Source of the DNA: Alkaliphilus sp.
GTDB taxonomy: Bacteria; Bacillota; Clostridia; Peptostreptococcales; Thermotaleaceae
Reading direction: 5' to 3'
NCBI GenBank assembly: GCA_018335765.1
Contig: JAGXRU010000059.1
Span: forward strand, 1 to 5,825
Length of the DNA stretch: 5,825 nucleotides
Shown: positions 1-5,825 of the stretch, in pieces
How positions within the stretch are numbered: position 1 is the stretch's first letter
Layout of the letters: the number at the start of each line of letters is the position of its first letter
Program-made: the position numbers and the translations under genes
The notes under the pieces: model-generated
The model's input: the letters and a program-made list of their open reading frames with translations, nothing else
Told to the model about the DNA's origin: nothing
Database searches by the model: none

Positions 1-11
1 CCAATAAACAG

Positions 12-39
12 ATAAAGCTATCCTTAGGGATAGCTTTAT
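12..39 (-). terminator. Rho-independent terminator of tyrS
   Basis: A perfect 12-bp inverted repeat (ATAAAGCTATCC at 12-23, GGATAGCTTTAT at 28-39) closes a 4-base loop. It lies 13 bases past the tyrS stop codon. Read on the minus strand, the hairpin is followed by CTGTTTATTGG, a modest T-rich tail. The A/T base of the stem and the TTTA on the other side mean it could also stop transcription entering from the left, so it may be bidirectional. The weak T-tract is the main reservation. Confidence 0.8.
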
Positions 40-52
40 TTACAGCAAATAT

Positions 53-1279
53 TTAAACCAAGCGTATTTGGTGATAGATCTTTTTTCCCTTGCGAAACAT
101 GATAGTACCGTCTTTAAAATCTGACTCCTTCACCACATGTTGAGGGTCATCTATTTTCACATCATCCAATGTGATACCACCCTGCGTTATTAATCGTCTT
201 CCTTCGCTGCGGGTAGGTATCAGTTTGACTTTTTCCAATAGAGTTAGAATTTCCATGCTATCGTTGAAATCTTTCCTTGATATTTCAGAGTAGGGAATAG
301 AATCAGTCAATGCACCTTTGCCAAACAGCGCTTTAGCTGCCTCGTCTGCTTTTTGAGCTTCATCTTCGCCATGGACTAGCTTTGTAACCTCGTAGGCTAA
401 AACTATCTTTGCATTATTAATTTCCGAGCCTTTTAAAGAGCCTAGTCTACGCACCTCCTCCATGGGCAGGAAGGTAAGCAGTGCCAAACAATTTTCCACA
501 TCGGCATCATCGACATTTCTCCAATACTGGTAGAATTCATGGGGGGAGGTTTTCTCCGGGTCTAGCCAAAGAGCACCTGATTCGGTTTTGCCCATTTTCT
601 TGCCTTCACTGGTAGTTAGGAGGGTAAAGGTCATGCCAAAGGCAGCCTCTCCTTCTACACGACGAATCAGATCTGCGCCATTGATTATATTCGACCACTG
701 ATCGTCGCCGCCAAGCTGTAGCTTGCAGCCATATCTTCTGAAAAGCTCCAAGAAATCATAGGATTGCATGATCATATAATTGAACTCCAAAAAAGAAAGG
801 CCTTTTTCCATTCTACTCTTAAAACATTCTGCGGAAAGCATTCTATTGACTGAAAAGTGTCGCCCTATTTCCCGAAGAAAGGGAACATATTCTAAATTCA
901 ATAGCCAATCTGCATTATTTACCATGATTGCCTTGCCTTCAGAAAAATCCAAGAATCTAGAAAGCTGGTTTTTGAACCTCTCTCCATTATTGTTGATTTC
1001 TTCTTGTGTGAGCATCTTTCTCATATCGGTTTTTCCGGATGGATCGCCAACCATGGTTGTCCCTCCGCCAATAAGCACTATGGGTCTATGTCCGGCCCTT
1101 TGCATATGTGCCATAGCCATAACCTGCAGGAAGTGACCGACATGAAGACTATCGGCAGTTGGATCATAACCTGTATAAAAAGTTACTGATTCTTTACCGA
1201 GTAAATCACTGAGATCTTCAAGGTGTGTGATCTGCTTTATAAATCCTCGTTCCTGAAGCGTATTCATTATGTTTGTCAT
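53..1279 (-). CDS. tyrS: Tyrosyl-tRNA synthetase (TyrRS), class Ic
   Basis: This is a cytoplasmic aminoacyl-tRNA synthetase that activates tyrosine with ATP and transfers it to tRNA-Tyr. The protein is 408 aa, close to the usual bacterial TyrRS length of about 400-425. Visible signatures in order: tyrosine-pocket residues in FYTGYDP (Y35, G37, D39); the HIGH motif as HVGH at 46-49; the Y168/Q172/D175 tyrosine-binding helix in NYMIMQSYD; GGDDQW at 190-195; the KMSKS loop as KMGKT at 228-232; and a C-terminal S4-like RNA-binding domain from about 342 to 405 (TRSEGRRLITQGGI). All catalytic elements are intact. The reading frame extends 9 codons upstream, but the MTNIMNT start is chosen because AGGAGG lies 6 bases before it. 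The gene is divergent from the secreted-protein operon and followed by a hairpin terminator. No T-box leader is seen, unlike many Bacillota tyrS genes. Confidence 0.98.
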   Translation of the reverse strand: MTNIMNTLQERGFIKQITHLEDLSDLLGKESVTFYTGYDPTADSLHVGHFLQVMAMAHMQRAGHRPIVLIGGGTTMVGDPSGKTDMRKMLTQEEINNNGERFKNQLSRFLDFSEGKAIMVNNADWLLNLEYVPFLREIGRHFSVNRMLSAECFKSRMEKGLSFLEFNYMIMQSYDFLELFRRYGCKLQLGGDDQWSNIINGADLIRRVEGEAAFGMTFTLLTTSEGKKMGKTESGALWLDPEKTSPHEFYQYWRNVDDADVENCLALLTFLPMEEVRRLGSLKGSEINNAKIVLAYEVTKLVHGEDEAQKADEAAKALFGKGALTDSIPYSEISRKDFNDSMEILTLLEKVKLIPTRSEGRRLITQGGITLDDVKIDDPQHVVKESDFKDGTIMFRKGKKIYHQIRLV

Positions 1280-1285
1280 TTTTAT

Positions 1286-1291
1286 CCTCCT
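1286..1291 (-). promoter_or_regulatory. Ribosome binding site of tyrS
   Basis: A perfect AGGAGG on the minus strand sits 6 bases upstream of the ATG whose first base is at 1279. It rules out the longer in-frame start at 1306, which lies upstream of this site. It also makes the inner ATG at 1267 unlikely, because the spacing there would be 18 bases. Confidence 0.9.
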
Positions 1292-1299
1292 ATTACTAA

Positions 1300-1339
1300 G
1301 TGTCAAGGGCGTATGTCAAGGGGACGTAACTGTTGACAC
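1300..1339 (+). repeat. REP-like imperfect palindromic element, copy 1
   Basis: GTGTCAA at 1300-1306 is the reverse complement of TTGACAC at 1333-1339. An inner TGTCAAGGGGACG at 1314-1326 offers a second left arm. The arrangement GTGTCAAGGG...GGGGACG...TTGACAC resembles the short GTGTCAAGGGGACG-type palindromes that I recall from intergenic regions of some Clostridia and Desulfotomaculum-like genomes, sometimes beside RAYT or IS200-like transposases. That family assignment is from memory and inference; only the palindrome and its second copy are seen directly. Confidence 0.55.
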
Positions 1340-1424
1340 CTATGTTTTCAAGATAATTCCTCTGTTAATTTCAAGGGAAGGGGTTGTTAACACCTGTGTT
1401 TTCAAGATAATTCAATACTATCAT
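1316..1424 (+). repeat. Imperfect ~54-bp tandem duplication
   Basis: Two successive units begin with TCAAGGG at 1316 and 1371. Their best conserved part is 29 bases, 1331-1359 and 1385-1413, differing at only two positions (TGTTGACACCTATG versus TGTTAACACCTGTG, then an identical TTTTCAAGATAATTC). The offset between these cores is 54 bases. The second unit contains the 8-base palindrome TGTTAACA. Confidence 0.85.
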
Positions 1425-1444
1425 ATGTATAAAATTAATGTCAA
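1415..1444 (-). promoter_or_regulatory. Candidate sigma-A promoter of tyrS
   Basis: On the minus strand a consensus -35 TTGACA (1439-1444) is followed by TAGTAT (1415-1420) with an 18-base spacer; GATAGT with a 16-base spacer is an alternative -10. It would give a leader of roughly 130 bases crossing the tandem repeats. The -35 also belongs to a REP-like repeat, so the match could come from the repeat family rather than from promoter function. Confidence 0.4.
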
Positions 1445-1472
1445 CAACTCGTCCTCGTGAACCCTTTGACAC
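1439..1472 (-). repeat. REP-like imperfect palindromic element, copy 2 (inverted)
   Basis: Read on the minus strand this element starts AGTGTCAAAGGG, passes GAGGACGAGT and ends TGTTGACAT, matching copy 1 at both arms and at the central GGACG. On the plus strand, TGTCAA at 1439-1444 pairs with TTGACA at 1466-1471. It is in opposite orientation to copy 1 about 100 bases away, an arrangement like a bipartite REP/BIME pair. Confidence 0.5.
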
Positions 1473-1551
1473 TAATGTTTTCTGCGTATATGGGTTATTC
1501 ATTCCAATCACAATATTTTTTCATGCGATTATCGTGCCCCATGACACTCTC

Positions 1552-1581
1552 TTGACACTGATATTTTTTTATGGGAAGATT
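1552..1581 (+). promoter_or_regulatory. Weak candidate promoter of the secreted-protein operon
   Basis: A consensus TTGACA at 1552-1557 lies about 100 bases upstream of the first plus-strand start codon. The best -10 at an acceptable distance is only AAGATT (1576-1581, 18-base spacer), which is poor. An alternative is TTGACA at 1466-1471 with TATATG at 1487-1492, but its spacer is a short 15 bases. Because TTGACA here belongs to the repeated motif, the match may be coincidental. Confidence 0.25.
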
Positions 1582-1656
1582 AACCAAAGAAAAAATCTTA
1601 AGATTAGGCAAATAATGGCCGATACATTAATGATAAGCAAAAAAGGGGTGTAGCAT

Positions 1657-3084
1657 ATGACTAACATGACAAGCAAGCTTTGCTTTATTATAGCCATACT
1701 TTTATTTACAATCATGCCAATCAATAGTTTTGCCAATATAAATGAAAATAATTCAACACCAGATGATGCGAACAGGCCAGTGCTATATAGCGCATATCCT
1801 AAATCTGCGGATACCTCGGTATGGTTTGACGAAAAAGCCTTAAAGCATACCATAGCTGACAGCTTTACTGCAGACAAATACTTTATAAGGGCTGTATTTA
1901 AAGACACTGACGGCACTCTTATTTTCAATGGTTTGGAAAATCTTAAAAGCAGTACGATAAGACCTAGCAATGGGACAGCAAATCTATTGGATATAGATTT
2001 TATAAATAAAATAATAGATATGGAAGATAGTGCAAGAGAACAAATTCTCAACAAATACATATTCGTAAAAAATTTAGATCAAGTAACCCTATATATCCCC
2101 GTCAAGGAACTTAGGTCGCAGACCACCTATGAGGTTTCCTTAGCATCCCAAGCAGTAGCCTATGACGATGACATAGGTGAGAATATGGGCAATGAAGCTA
2201 TTTTATGGAGCTTTACGACCACTACCACACCCTTTGTGGAGAATATATCAACCGGAAGCATTCCGGAAAACTACGACAGCGACATACCCTTGACTATTTA
2301 TGGAGATTTCTTTTACACCGATACAGTCAGTGTATATTTCAATGACTTAAAAGCCACTCTGGGTGCAAAAACAAGGAATATGCTTGAGGTGTACCTGCCC
2401 AGCGGAAGCCATAGGCTAAAGACCGGAATATATGATATCACCGTACAAAATGGCGTCAATCACAAGAGAACCCTGCATGGCATTCTAGGCGTAGTCAAGG
2501 CGGGTGAAGCCCTGTCGGGAGATGGCTATGTTCTAAGAAATATAAGCAAGGGAGAAATCCGCAGTGACACCAAGGTCAGCAAGGATATCCTGATGTTATC
2601 CTCAGGCTATAACAATGATGCATATCTCAAGATAGACTTAGACGAATTGATGGGGGCGGATGTATTGCTTCGAGGCATCAGCTTTGACGGTGACAGCAGA
2701 AACAAAATAGGCATCATGGAAACCAAATCCAAATGGGCGGATATAACGCTGTATGAGCTGGCTTTAGCACAAGGGCAAACAAGGGCACAAGTAAACCTAA
2801 AGCTTGGAAGAACAGAGCCTGAAGTCGCTAAAAACCTAAGGAACAGACTGAAAAACAAAGTGGTCAGGTCTGAATTCCTACAGGTGACAGGTGAAAATCT
2901 CAGATTTAAAAACGTCTTTCTTTCCATACCTTTACAAAAAGGTCTATCTAAAAACTTAACAGTATACCGATATGATGAAGAAACCAGAAGCTTTTATGAA
3001 GAGTCAGCCACTATCAATTTGGTGGATCAGAGGGCAGAACTACTCACAAGCAACAAAGGAATTTTCGTAGTGATAGAAAAATAA
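1657..3084 (+). CDS. Secreted protein with Ig-like/TIG-like modules
   Basis: Function unknown; it is likely an exported or cell-surface protein. The 475-aa product starts with a signal peptide: basic K7, hydrophobic core about 9-20, probable cleavage after NSFA (residue 26). Residues about 41-190 look like a bacterial Ig-like domain ending in LWSFTTTTTP, the kind of strand that closes Big_5/SbsA-type domains. Residues about 192-280 resemble an IPT/TIG fold (FVENIS...PLTIYGDFF...VSVYFND...LPSG...GIYDITVQNG). Residues 281-475 are an unassigned, probably beta-rich C-terminal region ending with LTVYRYDEETRSFYEES and GIFVVIEK, a style common at the ends of Gram-positive surface proteins. No membrane anchor, LPXTG motif or SLH domain is visible, and the mature part has no cysteine. 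The start is supported by AAGGGG 8 bases upstream. The gene is followed after 34 bases by a second TIG protein gene, probably cotranscribed. Confidence 0.85.
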   Translation: MTNMTSKLCFIIAILLFTIMPINSFANINENNSTPDDANRPVLYSAYPKSADTSVWFDEKALKHTIADSFTADKYFIRAVFKDTDGTLIFNGLENLKSSTIRPSNGTANLLDIDFINKIIDMEDSAREQILNKYIFVKNLDQVTLYIPVKELRSQTTYEVSLASQAVAYDDDIGENMGNEAILWSFTTTTTPFVENISTGSIPENYDSDIPLTIYGDFFYTDTVSVYFNDLKATLGAKTRNMLEVYLPSGSHRLKTGIYDITVQNGVNHKRTLHGILGVVKAGEALSGDGYVLRNISKGEIRSDTKVSKDILMLSSGYNNDAYLKIDLDELMGADVLLRGISFDGDSRNKIGIMETKSKWADITLYELALAQGQTRAQVNLKLGRTEPEVAKNLRNRLKNKVVRSEFLQVTGENLRFKNVFLSIPLQKGLSKNLTVYRYDEETRSFYEESATINLVDQRAELLTSNKGIFVVIEK

Positions 3085-3105
3085 GCATGTTCTGACCAAA
3101 AATAC

Positions 3106-3114
3106 AAAGGGCGG
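3106..3114 (+). promoter_or_regulatory. Ribosome binding site of the second TIG gene
   Basis: AAAGGGCGG lies upstream of two adjacent in-frame ATG codons at 3119 and 3122. AAAGG (3106-3110) is 8 bases from the first ATG, so 3119 is preferred, but 3122 would work as well and changes the protein by one residue. No terminator hairpin is seen in the 34-base gap, consistent with read-through from the upstream gene. Confidence 0.6.
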
Positions 3115-3118
3115 TGCA

Positions 3119-5825
3119 ATGATGATACAACATATATTAAGGAAAGCAATAGCATTTATGATAGTATTTACTTTGGTGTTTGGAATTGTTCCATGGCAGG
3201 ACATCAGAAGCTACGCCTATGATCCGGATAATTACTTTATAAACGAAGTGGTTGTCACTAAAATTTATGCAGAGGGTGGCTATACCGTCAGAAACACAAT
3301 AGTTACCATTGTAGGCAATCACCTAAAGGACATCAATGCGGGTACCATAACGGGAGCTGCCTACAATGCCTTTACAAGAAGAACCCATAACTTAGAATCC
3401 ATTCAGGAATTCGTGGTAGACGGAGGAATTGTCGGCAATGCAATTCTCGTGGGCAATGTCTACATACCAATAGATCAACAGGAGCTTCCCACTATTTCCG
3501 GAGTAGACAAGAGAAGTGTAAGGCTTGGAAGCGACTCATTGACAATCAGAGGCTCCTTCCTCCAAAAGATGAGGGATTTCCCGACAGAATATACCGCCTA
3601 TTACGAAAACTCATTGGGTGGAGGGGGTCAGATTATCATTCCTCCGGCAACCTTTGACAACAATACCCAAGTTACAATACCCAGCCTTAACGGTGTTGCG
3701 GGTTTGCAGGACATAGTGTTCAGAAAAAGAAACACAATACAAGTGGATTTTGATAACAACACACTGCCAAGACCCAGAAATGTTACTGTAACAATACAAA
3801 ACACCTATCAAAGACAGTTCAGACTGATTGACAGCATCACAGTTGACAATCTTGTAATGTCGCCAAATCGGGGACAACCCGGCGATACCATCACATTCAC
3901 AGCCACAAACGGGCTGGATAATTACGATGTATTTTTTGTCAAAAACTTGACGGATGTCTATACCAACGATAACAAAGGAAGAAACACCTCCAACATCACC
4001 TATATAGATGAAAACATTAACGGTACAATAGTGAGAAAACAGGTTCTAACCACTCAGGTTCCTGACTTCAAGCTTGGAGTTATCGAAAAAGGGGAGTATT
4101 TTGTAGTGCTGACCAACAGAATCCCCCCGGGAGCCAATCCAAATGATGAGATTAATAAGCAGCTTGTTTTAGGGACAGCACCAAACTATGAAAAATTCAC
4201 CATCATTGACGCAGAGCAAAAGATAAAGGTGTTCTCCATCCATCCCAATAGAGGACCTGATACAGGCTCTAAGGCAGAGCTGGTAGGCACATACTTTGGG
4301 ACACTCAACATTCCTGAGTTTATTCCTCGTGATAGCGTCAGAAAAGTCGGAACCTTAGCCAATTCAGATGACACTGTTTTGGAAATAACCTATGGGGATG
4401 AAGAACATCAGGGCATCAATGTCGGAACCTATAAAGGCTATACCGTCACATCAGCCAAGAGAACCATGAGGGTAGTCATAGGAGGCATAGCAAGATTTGC
4501 CAGAAAGACAGTCCCGAATCCTGAGGATCCGTTTGAATATTCCTTTACCAGGGACATGGACAAGGTGAGCATCATCACACCGAGCGTATCTGATGCCGAA
4601 ACAAATCCGATAAAAGATGTTATAGTAGAAACCGAAACGACCCTAAAGCTCGAGGGCTTTCCCAACAATGTCGTTATAAGGGACAGGGCGGAGCTTAGGA
4701 ATGCCTATACCTACATCGCCAGCAAGGTGACGCCCACTATTACCAGCGTTACCCCTGAAAAGATTCATTTTACCATGAGTGCGGCAAATGTCTTTGAATT
4801 ATCAGAGGACAGGATGATTGCCATTAACGGCAGCAACTTTTTCGTTCACAAATATACGAGGGAGGACGGCACAGAGGAGATCCGCTATCCCATAGTCGAA
4901 ATAGGCAGGGATTTGAGGTTTAACAAAAATAGTAATTTAGCAGACTCAAACCCCAACATCCAGCTCAAGGTTCTAAACTCCTCGGGGCTTGAGGTAGATG
5001 GCAGTGTGGGCAATGAAATCGGAAATACAATACTCATCATAATGCCCAAGGAAGAAACCAAGGTCTTTCAATTGGGAAAAACCTTTGTAAGGGTTATCAA
5101 TCCGGTAAGAAATTCAGATGCCGAAGGGTTTTTCAGACAGCAAAACGATATTGTGGAGTTCACCACCACCATAGATCCGCCGATTATTGAAAATGTAGAA
5201 CCAAATATTGTCACAGTAGAAGGCGGGCAGGACATAGTAGTAACGGGCAGCAATTTTCAAGAGGGGGCCAGAGTATTTATCAATGGACAGGAAGTTGTCG
5301 GAGTAACCCGAGAAATAAGTCAGCAGGGAAACAAGCATTTGCTGAAATTCAAGGCTCCGAGAGGTCAGGAGGGTACCACACAGCTCCAGGTAATGAACAG
5401 GGATGGCGGAATAGCCGTCATAGGCTTTACCTATGTGAGATCCTTTAATAAAGATCCTGTCATAAACAACTTCTCACCAAACAGAGGAGGAAACGGAACA
5501 CTTGTAGTGGTCAATGGCGACAATTTTCTTAGACCTGATCCTACCACGGTTGTAACAACAGGAATAGGCATCCATCGCCTGATAGGAACAAGGATATTGC
5601 TTGACAACAGAGAAATCAACAGCTACAACAGGGTAGGAAACAACATAGTATTAAGAGGCTATGCTGCCCCTGTTGGCGAAAATATCGAGAAATACAAGCT
5701 TTTATACAAGGAAAACAACAGAGTAATGGCGGCGGAATACGCCCATAGCGTAATACTTAGGGAAAACGGAAGGTTCTATGTCATAGAGGTCGACACCAGA
5801 GGAGATATAGTGCTCTCCGATGGCG
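3119..5825 (+). CDS. Large secreted multi-domain IPT/TIG-repeat protein, 3' partial
   Basis: The frame stays open for 902 codons from 3119 to the window end without a stop, so the C-terminus is missing. The N-terminus is a signal peptide: K9-containing start, hydrophobic stretch FMIVFTLVFGIVPW, probable cleavage after RSYA near residue 34. The rest is a string of TIG-like beta-sandwich modules of about 60-150 residues. Approximate module starts are residues 46, 123, 243, 369, 482, 536, 687 and 780. The clearest are the seventh (PIIENVEPNIVTVEGGQDIV, then VTGSNF and VFINGQEVVG) and the eighth (PVINNFSPNRGGNGTLVVV, then NGDNF). The phrase PNRG recurs at the heads of modules 3, 4 and 8. No cysteine codon is seen, and the only tryptophan is in the signal peptide. 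TIG modules commonly serve as structural spacers or ligand-binding units in surface proteins. No enzyme domain, anchor or SLH repeat is visible here. The gene probably shares an operon with the TIG protein gene 34 bases upstream. Exact function is unknown. Confidence 0.9.
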   Translation, partial: MMIQHILRKAIAFMIVFTLVFGIVPWQDIRSYAYDPDNYFINEVVVTKIYAEGGYTVRNTIVTIVGNHLKDINAGTITGAAYNAFTRRTHNLESIQEFVVDGGIVGNAILVGNVYIPIDQQELPTISGVDKRSVRLGSDSLTIRGSFLQKMRDFPTEYTAYYENSLGGGGQIIIPPATFDNNTQVTIPSLNGVAGLQDIVFRKRNTIQVDFDNNTLPRPRNVTVTIQNTYQRQFRLIDSITVDNLVMSPNRGQPGDTITFTATNGLDNYDVFFVKNLTDVYTNDNKGRNTSNITYIDENINGTIVRKQVLTTQVPDFKLGVIEKGEYFVVLTNRIPPGANPNDEINKQLVLGTAPNYEKFTIIDAEQKIKVFSIHPNRGPDTGSKAELVGTYFGTLNIPEFIPRDSVRKVGTLANSDDTVLEITYGDEEHQGINVGTYKGYTVTSAKRTMRVVIGGIARFARKTVPNPEDPFEYSFTRDMDKVSIITPSVSDAETNPIKDVIVETETTLKLEGFPNNVVIRDRAELRNAYTYIASKVTPTITSVTPEKIHFTMSAANVFELSEDRMIAINGSNFFVHKYTREDGTEEIRYPIVEIGRDLRFNKNSNLADSNPNIQLKVLNSSGLEVDGSVGNEIGNTILIIMPKEETKVFQLGKTFVRVINPVRNSDAEGFFRQQNDIVEFTTTIDPPIIENVEPNIVTVEGGQDIVVTGSNFQEGARVFINGQEVVGVTREISQQGNKHLLKFKAPRGQEGTTQLQVMNRDGGIAVIGFTYVRSFNKDPVINNFSPNRGGNGTLVVVNGDNFLRPDPTTVVTTGIGIHRLIGTRILLDNREINSYNRVGNNIVLRGYAAPVGENIEKYKLLYKENNRVMAAEYAHSVILRENGRFYVIEVDTRGDIVLSDG

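Larger units (their letters stand above)
1333..1568 (+). repeat. Four dispersed copies of a 17-nt TTRACAC motif
   Basis: The same-strand copies are 1333-1349 TTGACACCTATGTTTTC, 1387-1403 TTAACACCTGTGTTTTC, 1466-1482 TTGACACTAATGTTTTC and 1552-1568 TTGACACTGATATTTTT. Starts are 54, 79 and 86 bases apart, so this is not a simple tandem array. The first two lie in the tandem duplication and the third at the end of REP-like copy 2; the fourth is isolated and nearest the secreted-protein gene. They could be decayed repeat ends, iterated protein-binding sites, or both. Confidence 0.7.
1280..1656. other. Divergent, repeat-rich intergenic region with no gene
   Basis: These 377 bases separate tyrS from the plus-strand secreted-protein genes. 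I find no credible gene: short open frames here lack ribosome sites and consist of translated repeats. The region contains the two REP-like elements, the tandem duplication, four copies of a TTGACAC-containing motif and a perfect 12-bp palindrome AATCTTAAGATT at 1594-1605. The T-box consensus (AGGGTGGNACCGCG) is absent on the minus strand. Confidence 0.8.

Noticed and set aside
780..1189. Two plus-strand open frames inside tyrS
   Set aside because: They are antisense to the conserved catalytic core of tyrS and show no family features or ribosome sites.
1296..1319. Minus-strand TTGACA at 1314-1319 as the tyrS promoter
   Set aside because: A -10 at the right distance would put the transcription start at or inside the AGGAGG ribosome site, leaving no usable leader.
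1299..1424. CRISPR array
   Set aside because: Only two close 29-base units with a 25-base gap, and the gap itself is part of a degenerate longer duplication. Further copies are shorter and irregularly spaced, and no cas gene is present.
1594..1605. Perfect 12-bp palindrome AATCTTAAGATT as an operator
   Set aside because: A 12-bp perfect palindrome is expected about once by chance in a window of this size, and nothing else supports it.
1269..1653. Two short plus-strand open frames (63 and 71 codons) in the intergenic region
   Set aside because: They translate the repeats themselves, overlap each other, and lack ribosome sites. The first visibly contains the same peptide (VFKII) twice because of the tandem duplication.
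1569..2060. 163-codon minus-strand open frame with a hydrophobic translation
   Set aside because: It lies almost wholly antisense to the start of the secreted-protein gene, has no ribosome site, and its hydrophobicity is a by-product of the opposite strand. The plus-strand gene has a signal peptide, ribosome site and domain logic.
2607..5619. Several minus-strand open frames of 61-106 codons
   Set aside because: All are shadows of the two long plus-strand secreted-protein genes, with no start signals or recognisable products.

Overview
This window looks like chromosomal DNA from a low-to-moderate GC Bacillota, most likely a member of class Clostridia. The reasons are AGGAGG-type ribosome sites, heavy use of AGA/AGG for Arg and ATA for Ile, a clostridial-style tyrosyl-tRNA synthetase with a KMGKT signature, and large secreted TIG-repeat proteins with Gram-positive signal peptides. 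I cannot name a species.

Layout: (1) Positions 12-39 hold a hairpin terminator for tyrS. (2) Positions 53-1279, minus strand, hold a complete tyrosyl-tRNA synthetase gene, tyrS (408 aa). (3) Positions 1280-1656 are a 377-base divergent intergenic region. It is unusually repeat-rich: four copies of a 17-nt TTGACAC-type motif, two REP-like elements in opposite orientation, and an imperfect tandem duplication of about 54 bp. It must hold both divergent promoters. No T-box leader is visible for tyrS. (4) Positions 1657-3084, plus strand, hold a complete gene for a secreted 475-aa protein with Ig-like/TIG-like modules and an unassigned C-terminal region. (5) From 3119 to the window end, plus strand, there is a long open reading frame of at least 902 codons. 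It encodes a secreted multi-domain IPT/TIG-repeat protein and is cut off by the window edge, so its C-terminus is not visible.

tyrS is housekeeping: it charges tRNA-Tyr. The two plus-strand genes are 34 bases apart, both start with signal peptides and both carry TIG-like beta-sandwich modules. They probably form one operon for an extracellular or cell-surface structure. Their function is not known from sequence, and the missing 3' part of the second gene (anchor, S-layer or enzymatic domain) would be the most informative piece. The unusual parts of the window are this surface-protein pair and the repeat cluster upstream of it.
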